Part shown: in pieces, positions 51,881 to 61,263 of the stretch
Layout: each line of letters starts with the position of its first letter
Position numbering within the stretch: the first letter of the stretch is position 1
NCBI RefSeq assembly: GCF_014636235.1
Contig: NZ_BMDZ01000015.1
Location: forward strand, 26,408 to 90,407
Source of the DNA: Tistrella bauzanensis
GTDB lineage: Bacteria; Pseudomonadota; Alphaproteobacteria; Tistrellales; Tistrellaceae
Direction of reading: 5' to 3'
DNA length: 64,000 bases
Notes under the pieces: model-generated
Databases searched by the model: none
Told to the model about the DNA's origin: nothing
Seen by the model: the letters and a program-made list of their open reading frames with translations, nothing else
Position numbers and translations under genes: made by a program

Positions 51881-52861
51881 ATGCTCAACAGCCTTCGCGG
51901 CATCGCCGCACGGATGATCAAGATCGCGGTGATGATCCTGATCATCGCGACCTTCAACTTCATGCTGGTCCATGCGGCCCCCGGCGATCCGGCCGCCGTC
52001 ATCGCCGGCCAGTCGGGCGCGTCGGACGAAAAGCTGCTGGCACAGGTGCGCGCCGAATACGGGCTCGACCAGCCGCTGCATGTGCAGCTGACAGATTATC
52101 TGGCGAAAGTGGCGAGCTTCGATCTGGGCTATTCCTATCGCCAGCGCCAGCCGGTATCGGTCCTGATCGGGGAACGCCTGCCGGCAACCCTGCTGCTGAC
52201 CGTGACCGCCTTCCTGCTGGCGCTGGGCATCGGCAGCCTGCTCGGCACGCTCGCCGGCGTGCGCGCCGGCAAGTGGACCGACACCGTCATCTCGATCGCC
52301 GCCCTGCTGTTCTATGCCATGCCGGTGTTCTGGCTGGGATTGATGCTGGTGCTGATCTTCTCGGTGCGGCTGGACTGGCTGCCCGCCTTCGGTTTCAGCA
52401 CCATCGGCCCCACCATCACCGGCATTGATCTGGTGCTGGATGTAGCGACCCACATGGTCCTGCCGGTGGCGACACTCGCCGCCATCTATCTGGCGATCTA
52501 TGCCCGCCTGATGCGGGCCTCGATCATCGAGGTGGAGCATCAGGACTACGTCAAGACCGCCCGCGCCAAGGGCCTTGCCCGCGGCCAGGTGATCCGCCGC
52601 CACATGCTGCGCAATGCCCTGCTGCCGGTGGTGACCTTCGCCGGCGTTCAGGCCGGCGCGCTGATCGGCGGATCGGTGGTGGTGGAAACCGTCTTCGCCT
52701 GGCCGGGCCTCGGCCGGCTGACCTTCGAGGCGGTGATGCAGCGCGACTATCCGGTGCTGCTGGGCGTGTTTCTGGTGATGTCGGTGCTGGTGATCGCGAT
52801 CAACCTGCTGACCGACCTGATCACCCGGATCATCGACCCGCGCCTCGCCCGCGCCGGCTGA
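51881..52861 (+). CDS. ABC transporter permease, DppB/OppB type
   Basis: This 326-residue inner-membrane protein has six hydrophobic segments. Segment 1 is IKIAVMILIIATFNFMLVH; the periplasmic loop carries HAAPGDPAAVIAGQSGASDEKLLAQVRAEYGLDQPLHVQL, typical of DppB. The EAA-type cytoplasmic loop with which the ATPase docks is EVEHQDYVKTARAKGLARGQVIRRHMLRNALLPVV. It pairs with the DppC-type permease gene downstream. The 82-base gap between them holds a short GC-rich tandem repeat. The length is normal for the family. Confidence 0.94.
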   Translation: MLNSLRGIAARMIKIAVMILIIATFNFMLVHAAPGDPAAVIAGQSGASDEKLLAQVRAEYGLDQPLHVQLTDYLAKVASFDLGYSYRQRQPVSVLIGERLPATLLLTVTAFLLALGIGSLLGTLAGVRAGKWTDTVISIAALLFYAMPVFWLGLMLVLIFSVRLDWLPAFGFSTIGPTITGIDLVLDVATHMVLPVATLAAIYLAIYARLMRASIIEVEHQDYVKTARAKGLARGQVIRRHMLRNALLPVVTFAGVQAGALIGGSVVVETVFAWPGLGRLTFEAVMQRDYPVLLGVFLVMSVLVIAINLLTDLITRIIDPRLARAG

Positions 52862-52871
52862 GCCCCCACCA

Positions 52872-52902
52872 CCTGCCCCCTCACCGCCTGCCCCCCTCAC
52901 CG
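52872..52902. repeat. Two-unit GC-rich tandem repeat between permease genes
   Basis: CCTGCCCCCTCACCG is followed by a 16-base copy with one extra C, then a partial third (CCTGACCCTCGG). It fills the gap between the two permease genes; likely replication slippage with no clear role. Confidence 0.6.
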
Positions 52903-52943
52903 CCTGACCCTCGGCCATCGTCAGATCAAGGATACGAGAACCC

Positions 52944-53780
52944 ATGCGGGAGCTTGCCTCCACCTTCTTTCGTCACCCGAGCGGGATCGTCGGCGCCATC
53001 CTGCTGGTGGCGGTCATCGCCATGGCCCTGGGCGCGCCGGTTCTGTTTCCGGAAAGCCCGTGGGAGATGATCGGCGCGCCGTTCGAGCCGCCCTTGTCGG
53101 AGGGCCTGCCCTTCGGCTCCGACACGCTGGGCCGCGATGTCGCGGCCGGCATCGCCTGGGGCGCACGCGTCTCGCTGATCATCGGCATCGCCTCGGCGCT
53201 GTCGGCGGCCGGTATCGGGGTGATCATCGGCGCCGCCGCCGGCTATTTCGGCGGACTGGTCGATGACGTGCTGATGCGGATCACCGAACTGTTCCAGACC
53301 ATTCCGGGTTTCGTGCTGGCCATCCTGCTGGTCTCGATCCTCTCGCCCAGCATGGCGACGGTGATCTTCGCCATCGCGATCGTGAGCTGGCCGCCGCTGG
53401 CCCGGCTGACCCGCGCCGAATTCATGAGCATCGCCACCCGCGATTTCGTTCATGCCGCCCGCTGCCAGGGCGAAAGCGCGCTGGCGATCATCATCCGCCA
53501 CATCATGCCCAACGCGCTGTCGCCGATCGTGGTCGCCACCTCGCTGACCGTCGCCACCGCGATCCTGATCGAAAGCGCGCTGTCCTTCCTGGGGCTGGGC
53601 GATCCGAACCACATGTCCTGGGGCTTCATGGTCGGCTCGGCGCGGACCGTCATCCGTCAGGCCTGGTGGACCAGCGTCTTTCCCGGCATCGCCATCCTGT
53701 TGACGGTGGTCGCGGTCAATCTGGTGGGCGAGGCGCTGAACGACGCACTGAACCCGCGCATCGCGCGGCGGGGGCGGTGA
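52944..53780 (+). CDS. ABC transporter permease, DppC/OppC type
   Basis: This 278-residue permease begins RELASTFFRHPSGIVGAILLVAVIAMALGAPVLF, the short N-terminal and first membrane segment of DppC proteins. The motif PFGSDTLGRDVAAGIAWGARVSLIIGI is diagnostic. The EAA loop is REFxS-type here as TRAEFMSIATRDFVHAARCQGESALAIIIRHIMPNALSPIVV. The last segment ends with NLVGEALNDALNPRIARR, a common DppC tail. It forms the channel with the upstream DppB-type permease. The ATPase gene starts six bases after its stop. Confidence 0.95.
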   Translation: MRELASTFFRHPSGIVGAILLVAVIAMALGAPVLFPESPWEMIGAPFEPPLSEGLPFGSDTLGRDVAAGIAWGARVSLIIGIASALSAAGIGVIIGAAAGYFGGLVDDVLMRITELFQTIPGFVLAILLVSILSPSMATVIFAIAIVSWPPLARLTRAEFMSIATRDFVHAARCQGESALAIIIRHIMPNALSPIVVATSLTVATAILIESALSFLGLGDPNHMSWGFMVGSARTVIRQAWWTSVFPGIAILLTVVAVNLVGEALNDALNPRIARRGR

Positions 53781-53785
53781 TCGCC

Positions 53786-55498
53786 ATGACCGACATGACC
53801 ACGACCGCTCCGATGGCCGCGCGGGCCGCCACACCGGCCACCAGCCTGCTCGACATCCGCGACCTCACCATCACCCTGCCCAGCGGCGGCGACCGGGCCC
53901 GCGCCGTCGACGACGTGTCACTGAGCGTCGGGCGTAATGAAATCGTCTGTCTGGTCGGCGAAAGCGGATCGGGAAAATCGATGACAGCCCATGCGGTGCT
54001 GGGCCTGCTGCCGCCACGGGTGCGGCTGACATCAGGGCAGATCCTGCTCGACGGCCGCGATGTCGCGCCGCTCACCGACGATGCCATGCGCCGTATCCGG
54101 GGCCGCGACGTGGCGATGATCTTCCAGGAGCCGTTGAGCGCGCTCAACCCGCTGGCCAAAGCGGGGGATCAGGTGGCCGAGGCCATGGCCATTCATGGCC
54201 GCTTCACCCCGGCTGAACGCCGGGCACGGGTGCAGGCGCTGTTCGAGGGCGTCGGCCTGCCGGACCCTGCGACCCTTATCCGGCGGTTTCCGTTCCAACT
54301 GTCGGGCGGCCAGCGCCAGCGGGTGATGATCGCCATGGCGCTGGCCAACGATCCCGCTCTGCTGGTCGCCGACGAGCCGACCACGGCGCTCGACGTCACC
54401 ACCCAGCGCCAGATCCTGGATCTGATCCGGGCCCAGCAACAGGCGCGCGGCATGGGGGTTCTGTTCATCACCCATGATTTCGGCGTGGTCGCCGACATCG
54501 CCGACCGGGTGGTGGTGATGCGCCACGGACAGGTGGTGGAAACCGGCCCCGGCGCCGCGGTGCTGGCCCGGCCGTCCCATGCCTATACCCGCACCCTGAT
54601 CGATGCGGTGCCGGGGCGCGCCGGCCCGCGTGCCACCGATGCGGCCCATGCCGGCGATCCGGCGGCGGGCGACACGCTGCTCCGGATCAGGGGCTTGCGC
54701 AAGACCTTCACCAGCCGCACCGGTTTCGCCAGCCGTCGCACGGTCGCCGCCGCCGACGACATCGCGCTGGATCTGCGCGCCGGCGAAAGCCTGGCGGTGG
54801 TGGGGGAAAGCGGCTCGGGCAAATCCACCCTCGCCCGGATGGTGATGGCGCTGACCCGGCCCGATGCCGGCGAGATCCTGTTCGATGGCCGCAACATCGC
54901 CGGGCTGGGCGGTGCCGCGCTGAAAAGCTATCGCCACCGGGTGCAGATGGTGTTCCAGGACCCGTTCGCCTCGCTCAATCCGCGCCACAAGGTGGGCGAG
55001 GCCATCGCCCGCGGGCCGATCGCCTTCGGCACCTCCAGGGACGAGGCGATGGCGATCGCCCGCCGGCTGCTGGAACGGGTCGGACTCGATGCCTCGGCGG
55101 CCGGACGCTATCCACATGAATTCTCAGGGGGGCAGCGCCAGCGGATCTGCATCGCCCGGGCGCTGGCCCCCGATCCGGCGATCCTGGTTGCCGACGAGGC
55201 GGTCTCGGCGCTCGACGTCTCGGTTCAGGCCCAGATTCTGGCACTGCTGGCCGAGCTTCGCCGCGAGCTGAACCTGGCCATGATCTTCATCACCCATGAC
55301 CTCAGGGTCGCGGCCGAGGTGTCGGACCGCACCCTGGTGATGCGCCATGGCCGTATCGTCGAACAGGGACCGACGGCGGCGCTGTTCGCCAACCCCACCC
55401 ACGACTATACCCGCACGTTGCTGGCGGCCATTCCCGGCCGGTCGGTCTTCGCCGCTCACAGCACCACCGCCCCCGTTTCAGGACAGACGATCCTATGA
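53786..55498 (+). CDS. Dual ABC ATPase (fused DppD-DppF, GsiA-like)
   Basis: This 570-residue cytoplasmic protein contains two complete ABC ATPase domains. Domain 1 (about 20-275) has Walker [10 protein letters not shown], signature [15 protein letters not shown] and Walker [14 protein letters not shown]. Domain 2 (about 300-550) has Walker [10 protein letters not shown], signature [15 protein letters not shown] and Walker [14 protein letters not shown]; the Walker B glutamate position thus reads Glu in both (DEP, DEA). The H-loops are in [13 protein letters not shown] and [13 protein letters not shown]. The protein powers import through the upstream permeases. Its stop overlaps the start of the alpha/beta hydrolase gene by four bases. 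An upstream reading extension is inside the permease gene and was excluded. Confidence 0.95.
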   Translation: MTDMTTTAPMAARAATPATSLLDIRDLTITLPSGGDRARAVDDVSLSVGRNEIVCLVGESGSGKSMTAHAVLGLLPPRVRLTSGQILLDGRDVAPLTDDAMRRIRGRDVAMIFQEPLSALNPLAKAGDQVAEAMAIHGRFTPAERRARVQALFEGVGLPDPATLIRRFPFQLSGGQRQRVMIAMALANDPALLVADEPTTALDVTTQRQILDLIRAQQQARGMGVLFITHDFGVVADIADRVVVMRHGQVVETGPGAAVLARPSHAYTRTLIDAVPGRAGPRATDAAHAGDPAAGDTLLRIRGLRKTFTSRTGFASRRTVAAADDIALDLRAGESLAVVGESGSGKSTLARMVMALTRPDAGEILFDGRNIAGLGGAALKSYRHRVQMVFQDPFASLNPRHKVGEAIARGPIAFGTSRDEAMAIARRLLERVGLDASAAGRYPHEFSGGQRQRICIARALAPDPAILVADEAVSALDVSVQAQILALLAELRRELNLAMIFITHDLRVAAEVSDRTLVMRHGRIVEQGPTAALFANPTHDYTRTLLAAIPGRSVFAAHSTTAPVSGQTIL

Positions 55499-56460
55499 CC
55501 GCAGCCTCGCCGCTCGACATCCTCGACCCTGAGATCGCGACCTTCGTGCGCCAGATGATGGCCGACGCCGCCGCCCATCCGCCGCGCGAACAGGTCACCC
55601 CGCTCGAAGCCCGCGCGATCGCCGAGACCGTGCGCCGGCGCTGGACCGAAGGCGGCCCGGTGATGGCCGACACCACCGAGCATGCCATCGCCACCCGCCA
55701 TGGCGATGTCCGCATCCGCATCCATCGGCCGGCCGGGGTGGCGGCGCCGGCGCCGGCGCTGATCTATCTTCATGGCGGCGGTTTCGTGCTGTTCAGCCTC
55801 GACACCCACGACCGGCTGATGCGCGAATATGCCAGCCGCGCGCGGATGGTGGTGATCGGGGTCGACTATTCGCTGGCGCCCGAGGTCCGTTTCCCCCGGC
55901 CGCCGCAGGAGGTGGTCGATGTGGTCCGGGCGCTGCACGCCCGCGCGGCCGAATTCGGCATCGACCCGGCACGGATCGCGCTTGGCGGCGACAGCGCCGG
56001 CGGCAATCTCACCGTATCGGCCTGCCTGGCCTTCCGCGATGCCGGCGAGGCGCCGGTCTCGGCCATGGTGCTGAATTATGGCGGCTTTTCCATGGAACTG
56101 GTGACGCCGTCGGTGGTGCGGTTCGGCGGCGGCAACTTCCTGCTGACCACCCATATGATGCTGTGGTTCCTGATGCATTACGTGGCCGATCCCGATCAGC
56201 GCTTCGACCCAAGGCTGAGGGTTCTGGATGCCGACCTCGCCGGCCTGCCGCCAGCCTGGATGGTCATCACCGATTGCGACCCGCTCTATGACGAGAATAT
56301 CGAGATGCGCGACCGGCTGATCGCGGCCGGTGTCACGGTCGATGCCAAAGTCTATCCCGGCACCGTTCACAGCTTTCTGGAAGCGGTGTCGATCGCGCGC
56401 GTGGCCGGCGAGGCGCTGGACGACACCGCGCGCTGGCTGAACGCCACGCTGGCGCCCTGA
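55495..56460 (+). CDS. Alpha/beta hydrolase, hormone-sensitive-lipase family esterase
   Basis: This 321-residue hydrolase has the oxyanion motif YLHGGGFVLFS (about 86-96), nucleophile elbow GGDSAGGN with Ser165, an acid in ITDCDPLYDEN (about 258-268) and catalytic His in GTVHSFLEA (about 284-292). It hydrolyses short acyl esters or amide-like bonds in the cytoplasm. It overlaps the ABC ATPase gene (ATGA) and precedes the PaiB-like gene by 16 bases, so it is part of the transporter operon. It probably acts on the imported compound. Confidence 0.93.
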   Translation: MTAASPLDILDPEIATFVRQMMADAAAHPPREQVTPLEARAIAETVRRRWTEGGPVMADTTEHAIATRHGDVRIRIHRPAGVAAPAPALIYLHGGGFVLFSLDTHDRLMREYASRARMVVIGVDYSLAPEVRFPRPPQEVVDVVRALHARAAEFGIDPARIALGGDSAGGNLTVSACLAFRDAGEAPVSAMVLNYGGFSMELVTPSVVRFGGGNFLLTTHMMLWFLMHYVADPDQRFDPRLRVLDADLAGLPPAWMVITDCDPLYDENIEMRDRLIAAGVTVDAKVYPGTVHSFLEAVSIARVAGEALDDTARWLNATLAP

Positions 56461-56476
56461 CGGAAGGCTGGCACCG

Positions 56477-57160
56477 ATGTACACGCCCCCCGCCTATGAG
56501 GAAACCCGGCCCGACGTCATCGCCGCGCTGATGCGGGCCTGGAGCTTCGCCACCCTGGTCTCGACCGACCCGGCCATGCCGCCACCCGCCGCCCCTGTCG
56601 CCACTCATCTGCCGATGCTGGTCGACACAGGCGATGATGGCCTGCCGCGCCTTGTCACCCATATGGCCCGAAACAACGATCAATGGCGGCATTTCGTCAG
56701 CGGCGCGGCGCCGGCGCTGGCGATCTTCCAGGGCCCGCATGCCTTCATCTCGCCAAGCTGGTATGCCGACCGGATGACCTTTCCGACCTGGAATTATGCC
56801 GCGATCCATGCCACCGGCCGGCCGCGGGTGATCAAGGATACAAACGCCATCCTGGCCGTGCTCCGCCGCACCATCGCGCTTTATGACACGCCGCTTGGCG
56901 GCCCCTGGGCCTTCGATGCCATGCCCGATGCGCTGATCCTGCCACGGCTGGAGCGGATCGTCGCCCTGTCCATCCCGATCCACCGGGTCGAGGCGAAGAT
57001 CAAGATGAACCAGGACAAGACCCCGGCCGATCGCGCCGGGGTGATCGCGGCGCTGAACGCTACGGCAGACCCCCAGGGTCACGCCGTCGCCGCCATGCTG
57101 CGTGCCTTCGATATCGACGGCCCGGATGCACCGGGCGGTACCACTGCTATCCGGGAGTGA
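56477..57160 (+). CDS. PaiB-like FMN-binding protein
   Basis: This 227-residue protein is of the PaiB family (FMN-binding split-barrel fold). It opens MYTPPAYEETRPDVIAALMRAWSFATLVS, then VATHLPMLVD, HMARNNDQWRHF, IFQGPHAFISPSWYADRMTFPTWNYAAIHATGRPRV and VEAKIKMNQDKTPADRAGVI. These are the conserved PaiB blocks. PaiB was first described as a negative regulator of protease genes in Bacillus, but it has no known DNA-binding domain and may be a flavin enzyme. Here it sits between an esterase and an amidase in a transporter operon, which fits a catabolic or detoxifying role better than regulation (inference). Confidence 0.9.
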   Translation: MYTPPAYEETRPDVIAALMRAWSFATLVSTDPAMPPPAAPVATHLPMLVDTGDDGLPRLVTHMARNNDQWRHFVSGAAPALAIFQGPHAFISPSWYADRMTFPTWNYAAIHATGRPRVIKDTNAILAVLRRTIALYDTPLGGPWAFDAMPDALILPRLERIVALSIPIHRVEAKIKMNQDKTPADRAGVIAALNATADPQGHAVAAMLRAFDIDGPDAPGGTTAIRE

Positions 57161-57165
57161 CGCTC

Positions 57166-58647
57166 ATGACCACATCATCCCCCCTGCCCCCCTATCCCCT
57201 GCCCCCCTATCCCCTGGCGCCCGCCCCGCTGCCGACCGGGCCGCTGTGGCGCTGGGACGCCGCCGACATCGCGCGCGGCATCCGCAGTCGGGCGATTTCA
57301 TCGCGTGAGGCGGTGGCCGCCTGTCTTGAGCGGCTCGATGCGGTGAACGGCCGGGTCAATGCCGTGGTCGAGCGGCTGGACGATACCGCCCTCGCCGCGG
57401 CAGACCTGGCCGACCAGGCCGTCGCGGCCGGCGGTCCGCTCGGGCCCCTGCACGGCGTGCCGGTCACGATCAAGATCAATATCGATCTCGCCGGTTCTGC
57501 CACCAGCAACGGCCTGCCGGGGCTGGCCGGCAATATCGCCGCCGAGGATGCGCCGGTGTCGCGCAACTGGAAGGCGGCGGGCGCCATTCCCTTCGGGCGC
57601 ACCAATGCGCCGTCGATGTCGCTGCGCTGGTTCACCGACAACCCGCTGTTCGGCGCCACGCTGAACCCGCATGATGCCGGCCGCAGTCCCGGTGGGTCCA
57701 GCGGCGGCGCCGGGGCGGCCCTTGCCACCGGCATCGGTCCGCTGGCCCATGGCAATGATCTGGGCGGATCGGTCCGCCTGCCGGCCAACTGGTGCGGCGT
57801 CGCCGGCATCCGCCCGACGCTGGGCCGGGTGCCCGCCTTCAACCCCTCGCTCGGCGTCGAGCGGATGATCGTGTCGAACCTCGCCGCCGTGCAGGGACCG
57901 CTGGCACGCAGCATCCGCGACCTGCGCATGGGCCTTGCCGCCATGGCGGCGCGCGATCCGCGCGATCCGTGGTGGGTGCCGGTGCCGGAACGCCCCCGTG
58001 CCCACGCGGCACCGATCCGCGTGGCCCTGTTCATCCCCGACGGCACCCATCCGCTGATCGCCGACACCCTGCGCACCGCCGCCGGCTGGCTGGACGAGGC
58101 CGGCTATGTCGTCGACGAGGCCTCGCCGCCCGATTTCGCCGCAACCCATCAGCTCTGGCTGGACCTTCTGGCCGCCGAGAACCGTTTCGGCACCCGCGCA
58201 ACGGCCGAGAAATATGGCAACGCCACGCTGCTCAACATGCTCGACGCCATGGCGATGCATGCCACCCCCCTGGACATGGCCGGTTTCATCGCCAGCCTTG
58301 CCCGCCGCAACACCATCCTGCGCGACTGGCTGATCTTCTTCGAACGCTATCCGCTGATCCTGATGCCGGTCTCGTTGGAGCCGGCCATGCCGCTTGGTGC
58401 CGACGAGCGCCCGGCGGCCGAGCTTCGACCGCTGATCGACGCCTTCGCGCCGCTGAACGCCACCGCCATCCTGGGCCTGCCGGGCCTGTCGGTGCCGACC
58501 GGCTTCGCCCCCTCGCCTGAAGGCACCGGCCGCCTGCCGCTGGGCGTGCAGATCGTCGGCGGCCGCTACGAGGAAGCGACCATGCTGGATGCCGGCGCCG
58601 CGATCGAGGCCCGTGCCGGCACCATGCCGGTGGTGGAGCCGGCCTGA
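57166..58647 (+). CDS. Amidase (amidase signature family)
   Basis: This 493-residue amidase hydrolyses a carboxamide. The Ser-cisSer-Lys triad is visible: Lys in VPVTIKINIDLAG (about 104), cis-Ser in GRSPGGSSGGAGAALATG (about 176-180) and nucleophile Ser in GNDLGGSVRLPANWCGVAG (about 203). The C-terminal end GLPGLSVPTGF is complete. The N-terminus has a 15-bp duplication encoding PLPPY twice, so the first 25 residues may be disordered. ATG 57166 is preferred to the GTG at 57157 that overlaps the upstream stop. It closes the ABC transporter operon, and its substrate is probably the imported amide. Confidence 0.93.
   Translation: MTTSSPLPPYPLPPYPLAPAPLPTGPLWRWDAADIARGIRSRAISSREAVAACLERLDAVNGRVNAVVERLDDTALAAADLADQAVAAGGPLGPLHGVPVTIKINIDLAGSATSNGLPGLAGNIAAEDAPVSRNWKAAGAIPFGRTNAPSMSLRWFTDNPLFGATLNPHDAGRSPGGSSGGAGAALATGIGPLAHGNDLGGSVRLPANWCGVAGIRPTLGRVPAFNPSLGVERMIVSNLAAVQGPLARSIRDLRMGLAAMAARDPRDPWWVPVPERPRAHAAPIRVALFIPDGTHPLIADTLRTAAGWLDEAGYVVDEASPPDFAATHQLWLDLLAAENRFGTRATAEKYGNATLLNMLDAMAMHATPLDMAGFIASLARRNTILRDWLIFFERYPLILMPVSLEPAMPLGADERPAAELRPLIDAFAPLNATAILGLPGLSVPTGFAPSPEGTGRLPLGVQIVGGRYEEATMLDAGAAIEARAGTMPVVEPA
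57181..57210 (+). repeat. 15-bp tandem duplication in amidase 5' end
   Basis: Two identical-in-protein units each encode PLPPY; the second is followed by PLAPAPL. It lies in the non-conserved N-terminus and keeps the frame. Confidence 0.65.
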
Positions 58648-58716
58648 TCCCTCACGACGCCGGCCCATTGTGGCCCGCCACGCCGCCAATGGACGCCCGC
58701 GCCTCGTTCGCTTAGC

Positions 58717-58749
58717 ATGAACGCCGTTCACGTCACGAACGGCGGTCAT
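58717..58749. promoter_or_regulatory. Dyad upstream of IclR gene, probable operator
   Basis: ATGAACGCCGTTC and GAACGGCGGTCAT (12 of 13 complementary) flank a seven-base centre ACGTCAC. It ends 18 bases before the IclR ATG at 58768 and fits an autoregulatory site. Confidence 0.6.
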
Positions 58750-58767
58750 GCCGCCGCGGAGCGTCCG

Positions 58768-59544
58768 ATGATCGACCAGACCTCGCCTGATTTCGTCGCG
58801 TCCTTTGCCCGTGGCCTGTCGGTGCTGCGCGCCTTCAGCGCCGATGCGCCGCGCCAGACCTTGAGCGAGGTGGCGGAGCGGACCGGCTTGACCAGGGCCG
58901 CCGCCCGGCGCTTCCTGCTCACCCTGGAAGCGCTCGGCTATGCACAGAGCGAGGGCCGCCATTTCCGGCTGACGCCCCTGGTGCTCGACCTGGGCTTTTC
59001 CTATCTGTCGTCGCTCGACATCGCCGATACCCTTCAGCCGTGGTTGCAGCGGGCCGGCGACGCCTTGAACGAAAGCTGCTCGGCCGCCGTGCTGGATGGC
59101 AGCGACGTCATCCACATCGCCCGCGCCGGCGGCCCGCCGCATGTCCTGACGGTGAACCTGGCGGTCGGCGCGCGGCTGCCGGCCCATTGCACCGCCATGG
59201 GCCAGGTGCTGCTGGCACATCTGGCGCCACCACGCCGCAACGTGCTGTTGCGCAGCCTGGGCTTCGAACCGCGCACCCCCGCCACCATCACCGACATGAA
59301 GTCGCTCAGCGACCGGCTGGCCGAGGTCAGGGACCAGGGCTATGCGCTCTCGGATCAGGAACTGGAGCCGGGCCTTCGCGCCCTCGCCGTGCCGCTGCAT
59401 GATCGCAGCGGCACGGTGATCGCGGCCATGGCGGTCAGCACCCATAGTGCCCGCATGTCCACCGACCGGCTGCTGGCCTTGGGCCTGCCCGCACTTCAGG
59501 ACGCGGCCCGGGGCTTCGAGGCGACCCAGGCGATGCGCGGCTGA
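58768..59544 (+). CDS. IclR-family regulator (PcaR/PcaU-like)
   Basis: This 258-residue regulator has a winged helix (about 8-75; SFARGLSVLRAFSADAPRQTLSEVAERTGLTRAAARRFLLTLEALGYAQ) and the IclR effector domain (about 90-255; SSLDIADTLQPWLQRAGDALNESCSAAVLDGSDVIHIARAGG, VNLAVGARLPAHCTAMGQVLLA, VRDQGYALSDQELEPGLRALAVPL). The FARGLSVLRAF start and LSDQELEPGLRALAVPL are typical of the protocatechuate-type branch. GGAG lies six bases before ATG 58768; the earlier ATG at 58717 sits in the dyad. It follows the amidase in the same direction and may control the ABC transporter operon or the acyl-CoA synthetase genes beyond. Confidence 0.93.
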   Translation: MIDQTSPDFVASFARGLSVLRAFSADAPRQTLSEVAERTGLTRAAARRFLLTLEALGYAQSEGRHFRLTPLVLDLGFSYLSSLDIADTLQPWLQRAGDALNESCSAAVLDGSDVIHIARAGGPPHVLTVNLAVGARLPAHCTAMGQVLLAHLAPPRRNVLLRSLGFEPRTPATITDMKSLSDRLAEVRDQGYALSDQELEPGLRALAVPLHDRSGTVIAAMAVSTHSARMSTDRLLALGLPALQDAARGFEATQAMRG

Positions 59545-59589
59545 GCGCCGTCCGGCGCTCAGCCGCGCGGCACCTCAACCCGGCATGCG

Positions 59590-61179
59590 TCAACCCGGCA
59601 TGCGATGGCTGTCGCGCAGGGATTTGCGGTTGATCTTGCCCACGGCGGTTTTCGGCACCGCATCGACCACGATCACCCGTCGGGGCTTCTTATAGCCCGC
59701 CAGCCGCTCGCCGGCGAAGGCGCGCAGAGCCTCGGCCAACCCCTCCGGATCCGCCGCCAGATGAGCGTGGTCGGGGCGCAGCGCCACAACCGCGGTCACC
59801 GCCTCCACCCATTGCGGATCGGCAAGGCCGATGACCGCGCATTCGGCTACCGCCGGATGCGCCGCCAGCACGTCTTCCACCTCGCGCGGATAGACGTTGT
59901 AGCCGCCGGTGACGATCATGTCGGAGGTCCGGTCCAGCAGATGCAGGACGCCGCGTTCGCAGATCCGGCCGATATCGCGGGTGCGCATCCAGCCATCGGC
60001 CATCAGGGTTTCGGCGTTCAGGGCCGGGGCATCCAGATAGCCGATCATGCGCGACGGACCGCGCAGCGCGATCTCCCCCGGCATGCCCGGCGGCACGTCA
60101 TGGCCGGCCTCGTCGATGATCCGGATCTCGACATCCAGCGACGGCCGGCCGGCGGCGCCCAGAAGCGCGGGCACATGATCTTCGGGCCGGAGCACGGCGA
60201 TGGTCAGCGGGCATTCGGTCTGGCCGTAATATTGCCAGAACCGGTCCTGCCCCCACATTGCCATCGCCCGCTCGATCACCGGCCGCGGCATCGGCGAGGC
60301 GCCATAGATGATGTAGCGCAGCCGCCCCAGATCGACCGAGGCCGCACCCGATCGGTCAAGCAGCATGGCCAGCATGGTCGGTACCAGATTGATCGCGCTG
60401 ATCCGGCCGCTGGACAGATGGGCCAGAAAGGCATCGGGTTCGAAGCCACGCATGACCACCGTGCGGCCGCCGCGCAGCCAGAAGGGCAGCACGAACACGC
60501 CACTGGCATGGATCAGCGATGCCGCGTGCAGCATCGCGTCGTCGGGGCCGGCGGGCAGCAGGTTCAACAGAACGTTGCGGCAGATGGCGGCATAGGAGCT
60601 CTGGGTGTGCTGGGCGGCCTTCAGGGTGCCGGTGGTGCCCGAGGTGAACAGCGTCAGCACGACATCATCCGGGCTGACCGCGATCGCGGGCGGGGTGTCG
60701 GCCAAGCTCGCCGCCTGCGCCAGCAGATCGGCGCCACCGCCCTCGACGGCTCCCAGGCTGAGCAGGGCAAGGCCGGGCACGGCGGCGGCCAGTTCCGCCG
60801 CCCGGGCCGCCAGATCGGGGCCATAGACCAGGGCCGAGACGCGGGTGTCGCGCAGCATCTGGGCGTGTTCGCGCGCCGATAGCCGGCTGTTCAGCGGCAC
60901 GCGGTTGATGCCGGCCCGCACGCAGGCGAAATCCAGCGGCACGCTGAGCAGGCCGTTGTCGACCAGCAGCGCCACACGGGCACCATGGCCGTGGCCCAGG
61001 GCATGAAAGGCATTGGCCATCCGCGCGCTCTGCCGGTCGACATCGGCAAAGCTGAGGGTGGCGCCCTCGAACTCGATCGCGACCCGGTCGGGGTGCTGAC
61101 GGGCGCCGCGATCGATGAGGTCGCGATAGAGCGGGCCGGACGCGCCGGCAGTGGTGGTATCGATGGCGACGGCAGACAT
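59590..61179 (-). CDS. AMP-forming acyl-CoA synthetase (class I adenylate-forming)
   Basis: This 529-residue enzyme activates a carboxylic acid with ATP and CoA. The P-loop-like motif is LFTSGTTGTLKAAQHT (about 180-195), the A5 region is IIYGASPMPRP with QYYGQTECP near 330, A7 is MRTRDIGRICERG, and A10 with the catalytic lysine is AVPKTAVGKINRKSLRD at the C-terminus. The usual residue after SGTTG is a proline-like turn; here it is TLK, a mild variation. The enoyl-CoA hydratase gene lies upstream on the same strand with an 84-base gap. Together they could start beta-oxidation of one acid; the PaaX-like regulator is divergent. Confidence 0.93.
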   Translation of the reverse strand: MSAVAIDTTTAGASGPLYRDLIDRGARQHPDRVAIEFEGATLSFADVDRQSARMANAFHALGHGHGARVALLVDNGLLSVPLDFACVRAGINRVPLNSRLSAREHAQMLRDTRVSALVYGPDLAARAAELAAAVPGLALLSLGAVEGGGADLLAQAASLADTPPAIAVSPDDVVLTLFTSGTTGTLKAAQHTQSSYAAICRNVLLNLLPAGPDDAMLHAASLIHASGVFVLPFWLRGGRTVVMRGFEPDAFLAHLSSGRISAINLVPTMLAMLLDRSGAASVDLGRLRYIIYGASPMPRPVIERAMAMWGQDRFWQYYGQTECPLTIAVLRPEDHVPALLGAAGRPSLDVEIRIIDEAGHDVPPGMPGEIALRGPSRMIGYLDAPALNAETLMADGWMRTRDIGRICERGVLHLLDRTSDMIVTGGYNVYPREVEDVLAAHPAVAECAVIGLADPQWVEAVTAVVALRPDHAHLAADPEGLAEALRAFAGERLAGYKKPRRVIVVDAVPKTAVGKINRKSLRDSHRMPG

Positions 61180-61263
61180 GGGATCTTTTCCTGGAAGATG
61201 CGGGCCCTGGAAGATGCCGGAACAAGGACAGCGCCGCGCCGCTATGGGCGGCGCATGCCGGGA

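Noticed and set aside
50432-52963. Minus-strand frame of about 840 codons
   Set aside because: Antisense to the ABC binding protein and permease; low-complexity His/Gln/Arg composition.
57298-59445. Minus-strand frame of about 715 codons
   Set aside because: Antisense to amidase and IclR genes that carry complete catalytic and DNA-binding motifs.
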